Assembly (NCBI GenBank): GCA_905182985.1
Contig: CAJJDN010000053.1
Location: 362,555-426,554 of the forward strand
From: Paramecium sonneborni
Lineage: Eukaryota; Ciliophora; Oligohymenophorea; Peniculida; Parameciidae
Direction: 5' to 3'
DNA length: 64,000 bases
Shown here piece after piece: positions 12,674-24,667 of the stretch. The number at the start of each line of letters is the position of its first letter. Position 1 is the stretch's first letter. The notes under the pieces were generated by a model that searched no databases, had not been told where the DNA came from, and worked only from the letters and a program-made list of their open reading frames with translations. A program made the position numbers and the translations under genes.

Positions 12674-13452
12674 AGTTATTATTATCACACAATTATATAA
12701 ATGCTCGATATCATATTATTGTTAAGTGAAGATTAAAAATACTATATTTTTTATAAATTAATATTTATAAACAGAATAAATCTTAGAATTGAGAATTTTA
12801 AATGAAATTATTAGAAAATATAGAATGTAAAAGTTATGCTTAAAAGTTTATTTTCAAAAACCATTATAAAATGAGATCTTATAATTGTATCAATTCTAGT
12901 ATTAAAAATATTTAAAATGAGATATATATCATTAAATATTTCTCAATAAAAAAAAAAGTCCTAAGCATCAAAATTTTTTATAATAGAAAATAAGTCTTAT
13001 TTAAACAAGTTTATTCTTTTCTGTCTTAAAATTTTTAACTCAGGAAGGCTGAGAACTAAGAGTTTTTTGAATAATATTTCAAAAGAGATTTATTATTTTG
13101 ATTATTAATAAAAATAAATAAATATTTTATTATAATTAATAGCATTTATACTTAAATGAGGAATGGTTTATAAAAAGAGGAAACTAACAGAAACTATGAC
13201 ACGTCAAAAATAATATTTCCTTTTGATAATATAATGATGAAGAAATTAAGAACATAATAATTTATTATAAAAGATGAAAAAATAGAATGTAGCATTTGTT
13301 TAAAAATAATAAATATAAATGAAATTGGATGTTAAATTCGAGAATGCAAACATACTTTTCATTAAATTTGTTTATAAAGATGGTATAATATTAATAATAA
13401 ATGTCCTTTGTGTAGGTAGTAAATTTGAAATTTATATTATATGTATTTATAA
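12674..13452. other. Intergenic AT-rich stretch
   Basis: About 780 bases between the stops of two convergent genes. I find only short AT-rich frames without protein character, including one of 61 codons at 13319-13504 that overlaps the next gene antisense. No RNA gene or repeat is evident. Confidence 0.4.
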
Positions 13453-15814
13453 TCAAAATTATCCTGATAATAAGTCAATAAATGTATTAATATTAATAAT
13501 TTAATTATAAAATAGTTTTTTTAATTTAGTAATATCAATTTGTATATTTAAATTTCCTTATTATAAAACATGTTCTATACATATATTTTCTAAATCCTAT
13601 ACCGTTTTATTTAATAATTTCATATCTCTGGTTATTTTTTACTTACCATTAAATCTGTAAGGTTAAATTTAAGCCATTAAATGTATAATATTAAGCAAAT
13701 CCCCTCCAGCAGCATTTTCAAAAACTAATGAAATTTTATCAACTAAATCAATAATCGATAAATCTTTCCAAATAATAACTTGTTTAAAAAGTTTGTATTA
13801 TTTATAAGTTATTACTTCATAAATATTAGAGCAATCGATTTAAAAGACTAACAATAAAATTATTAATAGTTATTAATGAATTAAAGTTAAAAATTTATGT
13901 TCTAATAGAAATTCAGATAAGGGTATTCCATAAATGTTCTAGTATTATTTTTAGGTTTTTATAAAATTAAGATGTAGCATCTAATATCTTTATTTTTAAC
14001 TATCATTTTAATACTCAATAACTTTAGAAATGTTGTCGTTCCTCTTACCTTTATACATGGCATTCAATAAAGAGAACCTGTTATTAATAGTAGTGGTGCA
14101 TCTTTTTTCTAACTGTTCTTTTTGAAAAGATGATTATTTTTCAACATTTGATTTTGTTGAATAATCTCTTTTTAAAATTTCTATGATTTTTTTGTTATTT
14201 TTTATATCTTGTGTTACTTCTAATTATTTTATATATAGTTTTTTCCTATTTCTTTGGTCAGTTTATGGTTTTGAATATCCATAAACTCTTAGTAAGCTTC
14301 GATTGAAGACTAACTATTCAATTGGTTAAGGATTATAAGTTGATGTGCTTTTTGCTGGCCTATTAATTTAAGAAATTGGGTTATTTAAAATTTCAATAAT
14401 TTTTTGCTTCTCTTGTAATTTAAGCATATAATATTAATATTTAATTAAATTGATATTAATAATATTTGAAATATTATAAATTTCAATACTCTCCAATTAA
14501 ATCTCTATAATTGATTTTTTAATTAATTCTTCTTCTTAAATTTCTGTTGGTGAGTGAGGATTCTTAAGTCTTAAAAGTAATTTAATATATATATTACTTC
14601 TTATTGAATTTATTACAATTAAGTTTAAGTTGGTTATTAAATTTTAGGAGGAGAGGGTAATTAAATTTTTTATTTTTTTTTTGTTGAATTTCTTAACAAA
14701 TCTAAATCTTGTTTGATTTCATCATCCATTAAATTGAATCTAAATGCTATTATAAAAATTTAGTTAGATTACTATATTAAATTTTATTATCTTTGGTAGC
14801 AACAAAAGTAATATTTTTTTCTCTATTTCTGCAATCTTCCTATTCTATAATAGGACGTTATTTTAAGACAGGAGGTTCTTCAACTTTTTTATTAATTTTT
14901 GGTTTCTTAATGTTTTTAGAACAAGTTAAACAATGATACTGACTAGTTTCAAATTCTATTTGAATATTTTAATTTCTATTTTTTTATTCACAAATAATAT
15001 GATTCTAATAAAAAGAATTTGATAAAAAAATGTTACCCATTTTTAGCAAGAGTCACATTAAATCCATCCAGCCTCATCATCATATGATCCATAAACCTTA
15101 AATAGATTATATAATACTTATTCACAAAAATCGCAATAATTTCCTTTATTATATAATTTAGAACATTTATCACAAAAGAATAATATATCATTTCTTTTAG
15201 ATTTAATTTTTTTGTCTCCCACATTTTTGCATTGTGGATTATAACATTTTTTTTGATTTTATTATGGTTCATCATCATCAACTGTAATAGGATTATCAGC
15301 ATTGTTTTTTTATTTTTGATTAAAATTGATTGATTGTAATGGATAAGTGTTTAAGAAATTAGTTTAAGCAAACAATGGAGTTGGATTAGGAAAGAATTAT
15401 AGTAGTTCAATAGCTTTTGAATTAGGAGTCATATCTAGATAATAAGTTCAAATAACTCAAATATATATGTTATATAAATAAGAGTAAGAGGGATATAAAT
15501 AATAACTTACTCAACATATTAGGTGTAGGAAAAGCATCTTTTGATGAATTATTTAAGTTTAAACTTTAAGTTAGATTTGGAAACATTTATGATTGATAGA
15601 GCTATTAAATTTCTGGGTTGAATAATGCTTTCCATAATTATTATTGTTGCTATTAGCTAATATAAATAATAATAAGCATATGAAATTAATATAGGGATAT
15701 CATTAAAATTATTAGTATGTTATAAATAAGATGAATATCATACCTAAAAAATAGTGAGCAGATATCTAAATCTTAAAAATTGCCTAAAAGAGGATTTTGA
15801 GAATTATTATTCAT
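13453..15814 (-). CDS. PHD zinc-finger protein, 701 residues
   Basis: Five introns (87, 76, 32, 26, 35 nt) close to exactly 702 codons including TGA. The N-terminus is Asn/Gln-rich (MNNNSQNPLLGNF, then SQQQQQQLW). A zinc-binding module follows at about residues 130-230: CYNPQCKN, FFCDKCSKLY, YCDFCEQ, WIQCDSCQKW, NHIICEQ and YHCLTC, the spacing of an extended PHD finger of chromatin proteins that read histone tails. The 32-nt intron splits the finger just before the H-x2-C pair. The remaining 470 residues are basic and helical, with a glutamine-rich linker and KRDYSTKSNVEK. No second domain is recognised. The two 5' introns are unusually long for this genome; the first exons are therefore less certain. 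A chromatin role is inferred from the finger alone. Confidence 0.75.
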
Positions 15815-15960
15815 TCCTTAACTCATTTTTTATATTGTTTAAATTAAAAAGAACCTGAAATTTATATAATTACATCTTTAGAAATAAAAACAGAAATATA
15901 TATTAAAGAGTTTAATTTAAAAATTTTCATATATAAATCTACCTATATTAATATTAAATT

Positions 15961-18005
15961 TCAGGATATAATCTATAAGACAGAGCAATCATCATCTCCA
16001 TCAAGATCTTAAATTTCATGAATCTCTTAATTATTCATAGTAAGTTCTTCAGTTATTCCTGAGATGTCTTACAAAACATCAGGTCGATTCAAAGTTTCTA
16101 ATAAAAACGATTATGGATTCTTTTCTAATGCCTCTAAAATTTATTAAGAACATGCAACGCAACTAAATTATATTTATTATATACTTTTTAAAAGCTTTTC
16201 CATAAAATAATCGAATATCAAAATCTGATAATTAACCTCTTAAGAAATGTGGTAATATTCCTAAATCAGTTTATTACAATTATTCTGAATCATCAGAAGC
16301 TGGTGTACCATCTAATAACGGACTATGAATTAAACTAACAAATAATTCAGATGAATAAGCTGAAGCCAAAAATGATAATCCTGGACGAGTTACTGTACAT
16401 TATTAATCAAGAGTTCTATCTTTCATTGAATTTCCAGGAGATGCAATATCATTACAAAAATAACATGCTAATCTTTCACCATGTATTTCAGGATTATATT
16501 TTTTTAAAGATATACCATGTCTTATAATCAGAAATGAATCAAATCCTAAAGCTACTGAAAAACACATCTTTCCATAAGCATTACTTAATACTGTTGGTAA
16601 CCATCTTGATTCTCTTGAATCTGTTAATAAAAATATAGCATCATGACTACTTACCAATTCACTCAATTTTTAAAAGGAATTCAATGTTGATTCAACTTAC
16701 TATTCTGTCACAAAATGGCCAGGCATTGGTATTTAAAGTTAATATCCTTCACTTTCTATTTCAGGAAATATCTTTTTTAATTTTTCTGCTGCCACTTCTG
16801 CCTTTGGTCTTCCTCCTTTAGTAGAATCTTCAAAATCATATAAACTTTATCTAACTGGATTACTATATGATATTCTTCCATAATCAACAAATGTTATCTT
16901 TCTTATTCCCCATCCTATTAAATTTCTTGATAATTGACATCCTAATGTACCTGCTCCTATTAATAATACTTTCTAAGCTTAAACTTTCTCTAAATCCAAT
17001 TCAGGTAATAATCTCCACTTCATTAATTTTATATTCAAATCTACAGCTTCTTTTGCTAAACTAAAATTTAAATTTATATTACGATTATTCATCCATAAAT
17101 GATTTCAAATCTATTTTCTTTTCCTATAGATAACCCTCAATATTAAATGCCTTATATTATCCATTTTATTTAATTATTTTTGATTCACTTAGATTTAATT
17201 CTATATAAATTGAATTCTTTAATTAGAATTAATTTTTATTTATTATCAAACTATCCTTTATTACTATTATTTTAATATTTTTAATTTATTCTTTAAAAGA
17301 GTTACTTGTTATCAGATAAGCTATAAAATTATTGAATTATCCATTCAATTAAGGTTAATTAAAAGAATCAAAATATAAAAAGATTACATCTTCTTTATCT
17401 TTTTAATACTCATCGAATTGTACCAATTACAAACTTTCCTTATTCAAAATTATAAATGAATTGTTGCATATCTCTTTCTATTATTATTGAATTATCAGAG
17501 ATAATTGCTATTGAAATTACTAATTTTTATCACCTAAATAATCTATTAGATTTTTTTAAAGGACCTACTATACATTTTCAATTAAAAATTAAGGTACAAA
17601 CAATTTATAGTAGAATAAATATTTCTTTAAATCTGCAAAAATACTCATTCTTGCTTGAAATAGATTAGGTTTCTCATCCTTTTAGAATGAATCAATCATT
17701 TTTTGAAATGCTTTTTAAGTATAATCTAAATGATCAAATTCTTGATATGCCTCAATAGTGTTGTAATTTTAGAATTATATTTTGGAATAAACTTCAAACG
17801 GACCAGATTTGTTGATTGTGATATCATCTTAGAATGAATAAATATCCAAATATAATTAAGATGTTTTTTCTGGATATGGATTTATTTTAGTTTTTACTAA
17901 TAAAGATCTCTCTGCATCATCTAATTTGTAGATTTCAATTTTATTCCTAGATAATTAAGACCAAAATCCAATATCAATCAATGGTGAAAATGGAATAAAT
18001 TACAT
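15961..18005 (-). CDS. ATG7: ATG7, E1-like activating enzyme of autophagy
   Basis: ATG7 activates the ubiquitin-like ATG8 and ATG12 for conjugation in autophagosome formation. The N-terminal domain begins [20 protein letters not shown] and includes [11 protein letters not shown], both diagnostic. The C-terminal E1 domain starts [20 protein letters not shown], has the nucleotide loop [20 protein letters not shown] and [20 protein letters not shown]. The catalytic cysteine is in [12 protein letters not shown]. Two introns of 22 nt restore the frame and leave 666 residues, close to the family length of about 650-700. The C-terminal tail is acidic (LDGDDDC), as in other ATG7 proteins. The preceding gene on the same strand stops only 20 bases upstream of this ATG. 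Confidence 0.97.
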
Positions 18006-18025
18006 TTTTTAATAAATAATTATAG

Positions 18026-18559
18026 TCAACATGGGCCATCAAAGAAGTCTTAAACTGTAATTTATCTCCTAAATTTCCTCTCTCTCTATTGAAACCAATC
18101 TTTTCCATATATATTTTCAACATAATCAGTGAAAGTCACTAATTGATATGCATTTTATTTTTAAGCTGATTAGCTTATTCTTTGTATTTCTACTCCTGTA
18201 AAAAATTCATCAACATCATTCTTATCATTTAATTCTATTTTTGGTTGTATTTCCCTTTTTCGAAAACGAAAAGGACGAACTTCTTTTACTTCCTTCTATT
18301 ATTCATCACTTTCAGTCTTTAAAAGCCGAGTGTTCTCATCACTATTTATTTTTTGACTAAAAAAGAAGCGTGATTTTTTAGAAGATTATTAATCTAACAG
18401 ATTGTCAAGACTATCTAAATTACCCTAAGGGGAATTAAAGTCTGTAGTAATAGTATAATTGGATTTCTTAAGAGTCTTTGCAGATTAATTATTTGGGTCC
18501 ATGTCTAGTTTCAAGACATTATTAGAGTATTAAGAAAATGTTGTTTTTCTAAGAGACAT
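18026..18559 (-). CDS. Unknown basic protein, 177 residues
   Basis: A single intron-free frame of 178 codons. The protein is Ser/Lys/Gln-rich and hydrophilic. Visible patches are KKSRFFFSQKINSDEN, a basic cluster EVRPFRFRKREIQPK and a C-terminal part YVENIYGKDWFQQRERKFRR. There is no signal peptide or membrane segment. No family is recognised. It ends 20 bases before the ATG7 start on the same strand. Its ATG overlaps by one base the TGA of a weaker upstream frame (TGATG at 18557-18561). Confidence 0.6.
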
Positions 18560-18855
18560 CACTTTTCAATATTAATTAATTTATTCTTTATACCAGTTTT
18601 AGAATAAATTATTAAAGCTTTTAAACAAAAATAGAAACCATTTATTGTTTCAGTAATGGTCGCTATTTTTGCATTTAGGAATGAGAAGATTTTATTTTTA
18701 AATAGAACTTTGGTTAAGAAATACTAAAACTTAATTTCATCACCTTAATAATAGTTTTTTGTTTAAAAGTAAAGTAGTGAAATCTTAAAACAACAACTTT
18801 CAGTATCTTTGGAGTTTCCAAAAAATAAATGAAATCTTTTTGCATTATTAATCAT
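18559..18855 (-). CDS. Possible small protein, 98 residues (doubtful)
   Basis: An ATG-to-TGA frame with some coding-like parts (ESCCFKISLLYFQTKNYYQG). With only TGA as stop in AT-rich DNA, a frame of this length is not rare by chance, and no family is recognised. It could equally be untranslated sequence or an upstream part of the next gene. Confidence 0.22.
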
Positions 18856-19253
18856 TTAAAATTAGGCAAGATCAATAAAATCTTATTTTAATTGTTTTTC
18901 AACAAAATAGTGATAAATTAACTGATTTATTTTTTAATAAATTACAATAAAGATTTTATTTTAAACTGCTAAGGCTAGTTCTAAAATAAATACAATATAT
19001 TTATTTAGTATTGTTTTATAATGTAAATTAATTGTGAAAATTAGAAATTGTGTATAATTCTAATATCTAATAGAATTATATAAACTATATTCTATTTAAA
19101 GAGAATATGAAAGAATAGTATTGAAGCAGTCAATATAGCATCACTATTTAAAAAGAAATCAATAATATGATGGAATCTCATAATTAATGAAAGAATTTAA
19201 CAAGTGTATAAATATTTTGATTTGAGGGAAATTTTTAAATAAATTAAATAACA
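18856..19253. other. Divergent intergenic region upstream of ThrRS
   Basis: About 400 AT-rich bases without a convincing frame; it probably holds the ThrRS promoter. Nothing else seen. Confidence 0.4.
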
Positions 19254-22193
19254 ATGTAATTAGGATAGAGATTAAAAGAAGCTACTGAAGGATAAATAGT
19301 ATAAAGTGGAAATAAGATTGGAGGAGCTTTTAAGATAGGAAAGCCTGTGTATTAAGAGAAGAGATTGAAATTATTTACTGAGATATACCAACGGCAAAAG
19401 GTTGAATTGGAGGCTAGAGAAAAGACTCCAATAATGATAACTCTAAAAGATGGAAAGAAAATAGAAGGTTTGAATAATAAACTAGAGTAGGTAAAAAGTG
19501 GGTTACTACTCCATTAATGATTGCTATAGGAATTAGTAAGAAATTAGCTGAAAATATGATTGCTGCAAAAGTGATTTATGATAGCTTATTTGAGAAAAGT
19601 ATAAATATAAATACGATAATAAAGATTTTGTTGATGTAGATCATGAGGATTAATAATAAGCATCATAATTAAATATGAAGCCAGATTATTTGATTTGGGA
19701 TCTGAGTAGACCATTGGAAGGAGATTGTTAATTAGAATTATTAAGTTTTGATGATAATAATGGTAAGGAAGTATTTTGGCACTCATCTGCCCACATTTTA
19801 GGATCAGCATTGGAAGAAGTTTATGGATGTCATTTATGTATTGGTCCAGCAATAGATGGTGGATTCTTTTATGATAGTTACATAGGAGATTATAAAGTTA
19901 CTTAGAATGATTATGTAAAAATAGAGAAAGCAGCTATGGATTTAGTAGGATAGAAATAAGAATTTTAAAGAGCAGTCTTAACCAAAGATGAATGGTAAAA
20001 TTGATATAAAATAAATATTATAGTTTAGAATTGTTTGGTACTAATCCATTTAAGAGACAATTGATAACTAATAAGATTCCAGATGGTGCTATGACTACTG
20101 CTTATAGATGTGGTAATTTGATTGATTTATGTACTGGTCCTCATTTACCTAATACTAGCTATGTTAAAGCATTTTAAATTACTAAAAATTCAGCTGCATA
20201 TTGGTTGGGTAAGAATACTAATGATGATTTGTAAAGAGTATATGGTGTTTCATTCCCTAATAAAAAGTTATTAGATGAATATGTTAAAATACAAAAAGAA
20301 TTAGCTTTAAGAGATCATAGAAATGTAGGAAAGAAGTAGAATTTGTATCTATTTCATCAATTATCTCCTGGATCAGCTTTCTTTTATCCAAGTGGTGCTC
20401 ATATTTATAATACTCTTATGAACTTTTTAAGAAGACAATATTATATTCGAGGATATTAAGAAGTTATTTCACCAAATATTTTTAATGCTCAACTCTGGAA
20501 AATAAGTGGTCATTATGATAAATATAAAGAAAACTTATTCTTCATTAATATGGGAGAAGAAGGAGAATATGGATTAAAACCTATGAATTGTCCAGGACAT
20601 TGTTTGATGTTTGATATGATTCAACACAGTTATAGAGATTTACCTGTAAGATTCGCAGACTTTGGTGTTTTACATAGAAATGAAGTACATGGTGCTCTAA
20701 GTGGATTGACTAGGGTTCGTCGTTTCTAATAAGATGATGCACATATATTCTGTAGAATGGATCAAATTTAAGAAGAAATCAAAAGTTGTCTTGAGTTTTT
20801 AAGTTATATCTATTCACTCTTTGGATTCGAATTCAAATTATATCTAAGTACTCGTCCTGAAAAATTTTTGGGAACCAAAGAGGTTTGGGATAATGCAGAA
20901 TATTAATTAGAATAAGGATTGAAGAAATTTGGAAAACATTTTGAAGTTAATCCTGGAGATGGTGCTTTTTATGGACCTAAAATTGATGTTAAATTGTATG
21001 ACGCCTATAAAAGAGAACATTAATGTGGTACTATTTAATTAGATTTCAATTTACCTGAAAGATTTAATTTATAATATAGAGCAAGTGAAGATGTTTAAGA
21101 AGTATAAAAAGATAAAGAATAAGTTCATAATGAATAAGTTTAGGTTGCTTAAGAAATTATAGATGTATTTCGAAAGGCTTCTCATTAATCAGATCCTGAC
21201 AATATTTCCACTCCACCATAACATCCATAATAATAACCTACTGAAATTCCACCAATAGATAATGCTCCATAACATAAAAATTAAAAAAAATTAAAAAAAT
21301 CATAAAATTAGCAATAATAATAACAATAATAATAATAATAACAAAATTAACCTAATAAAGCAAAATTATCTGAAGAAATAATTGAAATAGGTTCAAGTTA
21401 AGGATTATCACAACATGATTTACACAAAGTTTTAAATGGTATTTCTTCATTTATTATGTATCTTAGAAAAAAAATATGAATTAGGATATCATCATTTGAA
21501 AGCAGGTTTTGCAAGGCCAGTCATTGTTCATAGAGCTATTTTGGGATCTTTAGAAAGAATGATTGCAGTTTTGACTGAATAATGTGGAGGAAAATGGCCA
21601 TTTTGGTTATCTCCCAAATAATTAGTCTTATGTCCAGTCTCTACTTATTATAAGGATGTTGCAGAAAAAATATCTGCTAGACTTAGACTTGAAGGATACA
21701 CTGTTTCTACTGATGAATCAGATTAAACCTTAGCCAAAAAGGTTCGTAATGCTTAAATCTCATATTTCAATTTCGTTGGAGTTATTGGAGAAGAAGAAGT
21801 ACGTGCAGGCGTTATTGATGTTAGAGATTGTGAAAAAAATAATAGAATTGTAAGTTTATACTTTTAATATTCTAGGGAAAATTAACTATTCCATAATTGT
21901 GTAAATTCTTTGAGTCCTTAAAACCACCTAAATCTAATGTGGAAATTGATATTCATGAACATGATGATTCTCATTTGAAGTTAAATGATGAATTATAAGA
22001 AAAAATGTTCCTTCATGGAGATGGCTTTGCTGTTGGATAAAAAGATTATGATGAATTTGCTAAAATTAAAGACATTGATCCGGCTCTTTAGAATTTGGTT
22101 AGATGGCATAAATATATGACTCATTTAACTAAAAAAGATTAAGCACTAGAACAAATTCAATAAGTAGAATAAAAAGAATAAAAACAAGAATGA
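19254..22193 (+). CDS. Threonyl-tRNA synthetase with a large insertion and extra C-terminal domain
   Basis: Charges tRNA-Thr. Five introns (23, 26, 29, 28, 26 nt) close to 935 residues, about 200 longer than human cytosolic ThrRS. A TGS domain starts [11 protein letters not shown]. The editing domain has [17 protein letters not shown]. In the class II core, [11 protein letters not shown] holds a zinc cysteine, LTRVRRFQQDDAH is motif 2 and [20 protein letters not shown] is motif 3. Between RFNLQYRASED and motif 3 about 130 residues are inserted (about 21085-21500), including a run of 12 Gln codons; a 28-nt intron lies inside it. After the anticodon-binding domain (RNAQISYFNF) a tail of about 90 residues carries [17 protein letters not shown] and LVRWHKYM, which resembles the GST-C-like fold of eEF1B subunits. 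The catalytic residues are intact, so the enzyme should be active. Confidence 0.96.
21309..21344 (+). repeat. Polyglutamine codon run inside the ThrRS insertion
   Basis: Twelve consecutive Gln codons mixing TAG, CAA and TAA. The mixture of codons shows that it is maintained as protein sequence as well as trinucleotide-repeat DNA. Confidence 0.85.
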
Positions 22194-22253
22194 AACAAAT
22201 TAAAAATAATTCATATCTTAATTATTTTACATTTTATAACAATTTTAGATACA

Positions 22254-23091
22254 TCAGAGAATTCGAAATATACCTGAAAATCTATCGTTTCTTCCTTGAA
22301 TTGGATAATGAAACGAATTATTATGAGTATAGACAAACAATATTCTTGATTAGACTTATCCAATTCTTTAAATCTCTTTGATATCATTCTTTTCTGAAAC
22401 TCTAGAATACTAAAAATATATACATATTCTAATATTAGGTATACATTCCAAAAGGTGCTAATCTATTGCTACTTGTATTAATCATTTCATCATAATCTTT
22501 CGATTTTTTTTCATAATTAACAGTAATATAAATTGCTTATCCCTTTCTATTGTACTTAATCTATTTAATTTTTCCTTCACACCATTTGTTAGCTTTATCT
22601 AAAACATCTAATTTCATGTCAATCTCTAACACTTAAATTTTCAGATTTTAGTTCCATATCTTGAAGTTTTATAATTTTATTTAGTATTCTTTATTATCTT
22701 TCAAAATGATTTGTAGTTATTCATCAACACTTAGTGTTGGTATTAGTAGTTCATCACTAAACACAAATTTACAAATTGGGCAATTTTGCTTTTTAATTTA
22801 GGTACTTAAATACTTAATTGACAAGATGACTTTCAAATAAACACTTTTTACAAAAAGAATGGCTGCAAAGAGTAGTAACGAACTTAATAAAGTAGTCTTT
22901 GCATAATGAGCATTTATATGGTTCTCGACATTAGCCTCTAAAACTTAATTTTACTTTAAATCAAAAATTAGAATACTTTTTTTTTTTATCTTATAATCAT
23001 CTAAATTTGTTTATGATCTTCTTTATTGAAGGAACTTTTTCTTGAGGTTTTTAATAAACTTAATATTTCCCAACTCTTCCTTATATTTCAT
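22254..23091 (-). CDS. RING-finger protein with Tudor-like domain, likely E3 ubiquitin ligase
   Basis: Three introns (23, 25, 22 nt) give 255 residues. The RING finger has YKCSLCKDYF, CSHSFCKKCLFESH and QNCPICK, that is C-x2-C, C-x-H-x2-C-x2-C and C-x2-C. The second intron lies between the last two pairs and ends in AAG. Downstream is LDVLDKANKWCEGKI followed by SNRLAPFGMYT, which resembles Tudor-knot or MBT-type domains (typical form: D..D..NKWYEA.. and ..RIAP). The C-terminus is inferred through the 22-nt intron, giving IQRIGQVQSRILFVYTHNN; without it the frame stops at 22384. The start codon is followed by a Lys-rich leader (FIKNLKKKFLQQRRS). The substrate is unknown. Confidence 0.85.
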
Positions 23092-23657
23092 ACCCTTTAA
23101 ATTTAATAATTTAATATTTCTTTAAAATTTGATGAGTAAAATTCTAGAGAGTTTAATATATAAAAAAAAGGGATCAATTTTTTTTATTTTCACTAAATTA
23201 AAAAAAATATGAATTTTTTTGAATTTTTGAACGATTATTTAAGAAATTATATAATCATTATATAAAGAATGAAAATGATTTTTAAAGGAGAAAATTATTT
23301 AAACATTTTTTTTTCTTTCTAAAAATTTCATATTTAGCAGTTAGGATTAATAGTCTACTAATTATTTAGAATATATGCCTTTAAGATTTATTTATAAATT
23401 TAATTAGCTATAACTCGTTAGAAAATTAGAATTCCACTTCTATATTTTAAAGTTTAATCTTTATATAAAAAAATAAATAATTTAATATATTATAAATAAT
23501 AATAAAATTTATTAAAGAATTAAAATGTTTATAAAAAAAATGTTCATTAAGTGAGAAATAAATAATTATTGAATTTTTAATTTAATGCACATTTAATATA
23601 AAGTCTGGATTTAATTATGGGAAATTTTAAATCTTTTTTTTAAAAAGTTAAAAACAT
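23092..23657. other. Divergent promoter region, RING gene and eEF2
   Basis: About 566 very AT-rich bases with no protein-like frame. The last 170 bases recur exactly in front of the second eEF2 copy. Confidence 0.5.
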
Positions 23658-24527
23658 ATGGTAAATTTTTCAGTGGATCAGATTAGAGAGATCATGGATA
23701 AATAAGACAACATTAGAAACATGTCTGTCATTGCTCACGTTGATCATGGTAAATCAACACTTACAGATTCATTATTATGCAAAGCCGGTATTATCGCTTC
23801 CAAAGTTGCTGGTGATGCAAGAGCAACAGATACAAGAGAAGATGAAAAAGAAAGAGGTATTACAATAAAGTCCACTGGTGTTTCCCTTTATTATGAATAT
23901 GACATTTATGACAATAAGACATTAGAGAAATTTTTAATCAACTTGATTGATTCTCCAGGACATGTTGATTTCAGTTCAGAAGTTACAGCTGCCTTAAGAG
24001 TTACAGATGGTGCCTTAGTCGTTGTTGATTGTGTTGAAGGTGTTTGTGTTTAAACAGAAACAGTGTTAAGATAAGCTATGTAAGAGAAAATTAAGCCAGT
24101 TGTTATGGTTAATAAGATTGATAGAGCTATTTTGGAATTAAAACATGATGGTGAAACAATGTATTAAAACTTTGTTAGAGTTGTTGATATGGTCAATGTT
24201 ATTATTAACACATATTAATAAGAAGATATGGGTGATCTTCTTGTTCATCCAGAACTTGGATCAGTCTCATTTGGTTCAGGAAAAGAATGTTGGGCTTTCT
24301 CATGTACAAGATTTGCTAGAATCTATGCTAATAAATTCAAGGTTGAACCACTTAAATTATAAGAAAGATTATGGGGAGATAATTATTTTGATGCTGAAGG
24401 AAAATGTTGGAGAAAAGACAGTGTTAGTGGATCAGGAAAACCAATGAAGAGAGCTTTTGTTGCTTTCATCATGGACCCAATCTGTAAATTGGCTAATGCT
24501 GTTATGGAAGGTAATATGGAAATGGCT
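23486..24527. repeat. First copy of an exact 1,042-base repeat ending at an N-run
   Basis: This block is identical to 24668-25709 (constant offset 1,182). It ends exactly at the N-run, while the second copy continues into unique sequence. That is the pattern of two contigs sharing an end that the assembler did not merge. Confidence 0.9.
23658..24527 (+). pseudogene. Truncated duplicate of eEF2 N-terminal part, probably assembly artefact
   Basis: Starts with the same ATG context as the complete gene and encodes 290 residues of eEF2, including the G1 motif AHVDHGKST and DSPGHVDF. It breaks at the N-run in the middle of the frame. Every base equals the complete copy at offset 1,182, including the upstream flank. 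It should not be counted as a second gene unless long reads show a real tandem duplication. Confidence 0.85.
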
Positions 24528-24666
24528 NNNNNNNNNNNNNNNNNNNNNNNNNNNNNNNNNNNNNNNNNNNNNNNNNNNNNNNNNNNNNNNNNNNNNNNNN
24601 NNNNNNNNNNNNNNNNNNNNNNNNNNNNNNNNNNNNNNNNNNNNNNNNNNNNNNNNNNNNNNNNNN
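24528..24666. other. Assembly gap of 139 N
   Basis: A run of N; it separates the two identical eEF2 blocks. Confidence 0.99.
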
Positions 24667-24667
24667 T

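Noticed and set aside
13319..13504. Short plus-strand frame of 61 codons
   Set aside because: It overlaps the 3' end of the PHD gene antisense and consists of AT-driven Ile/Asn/Leu codons.
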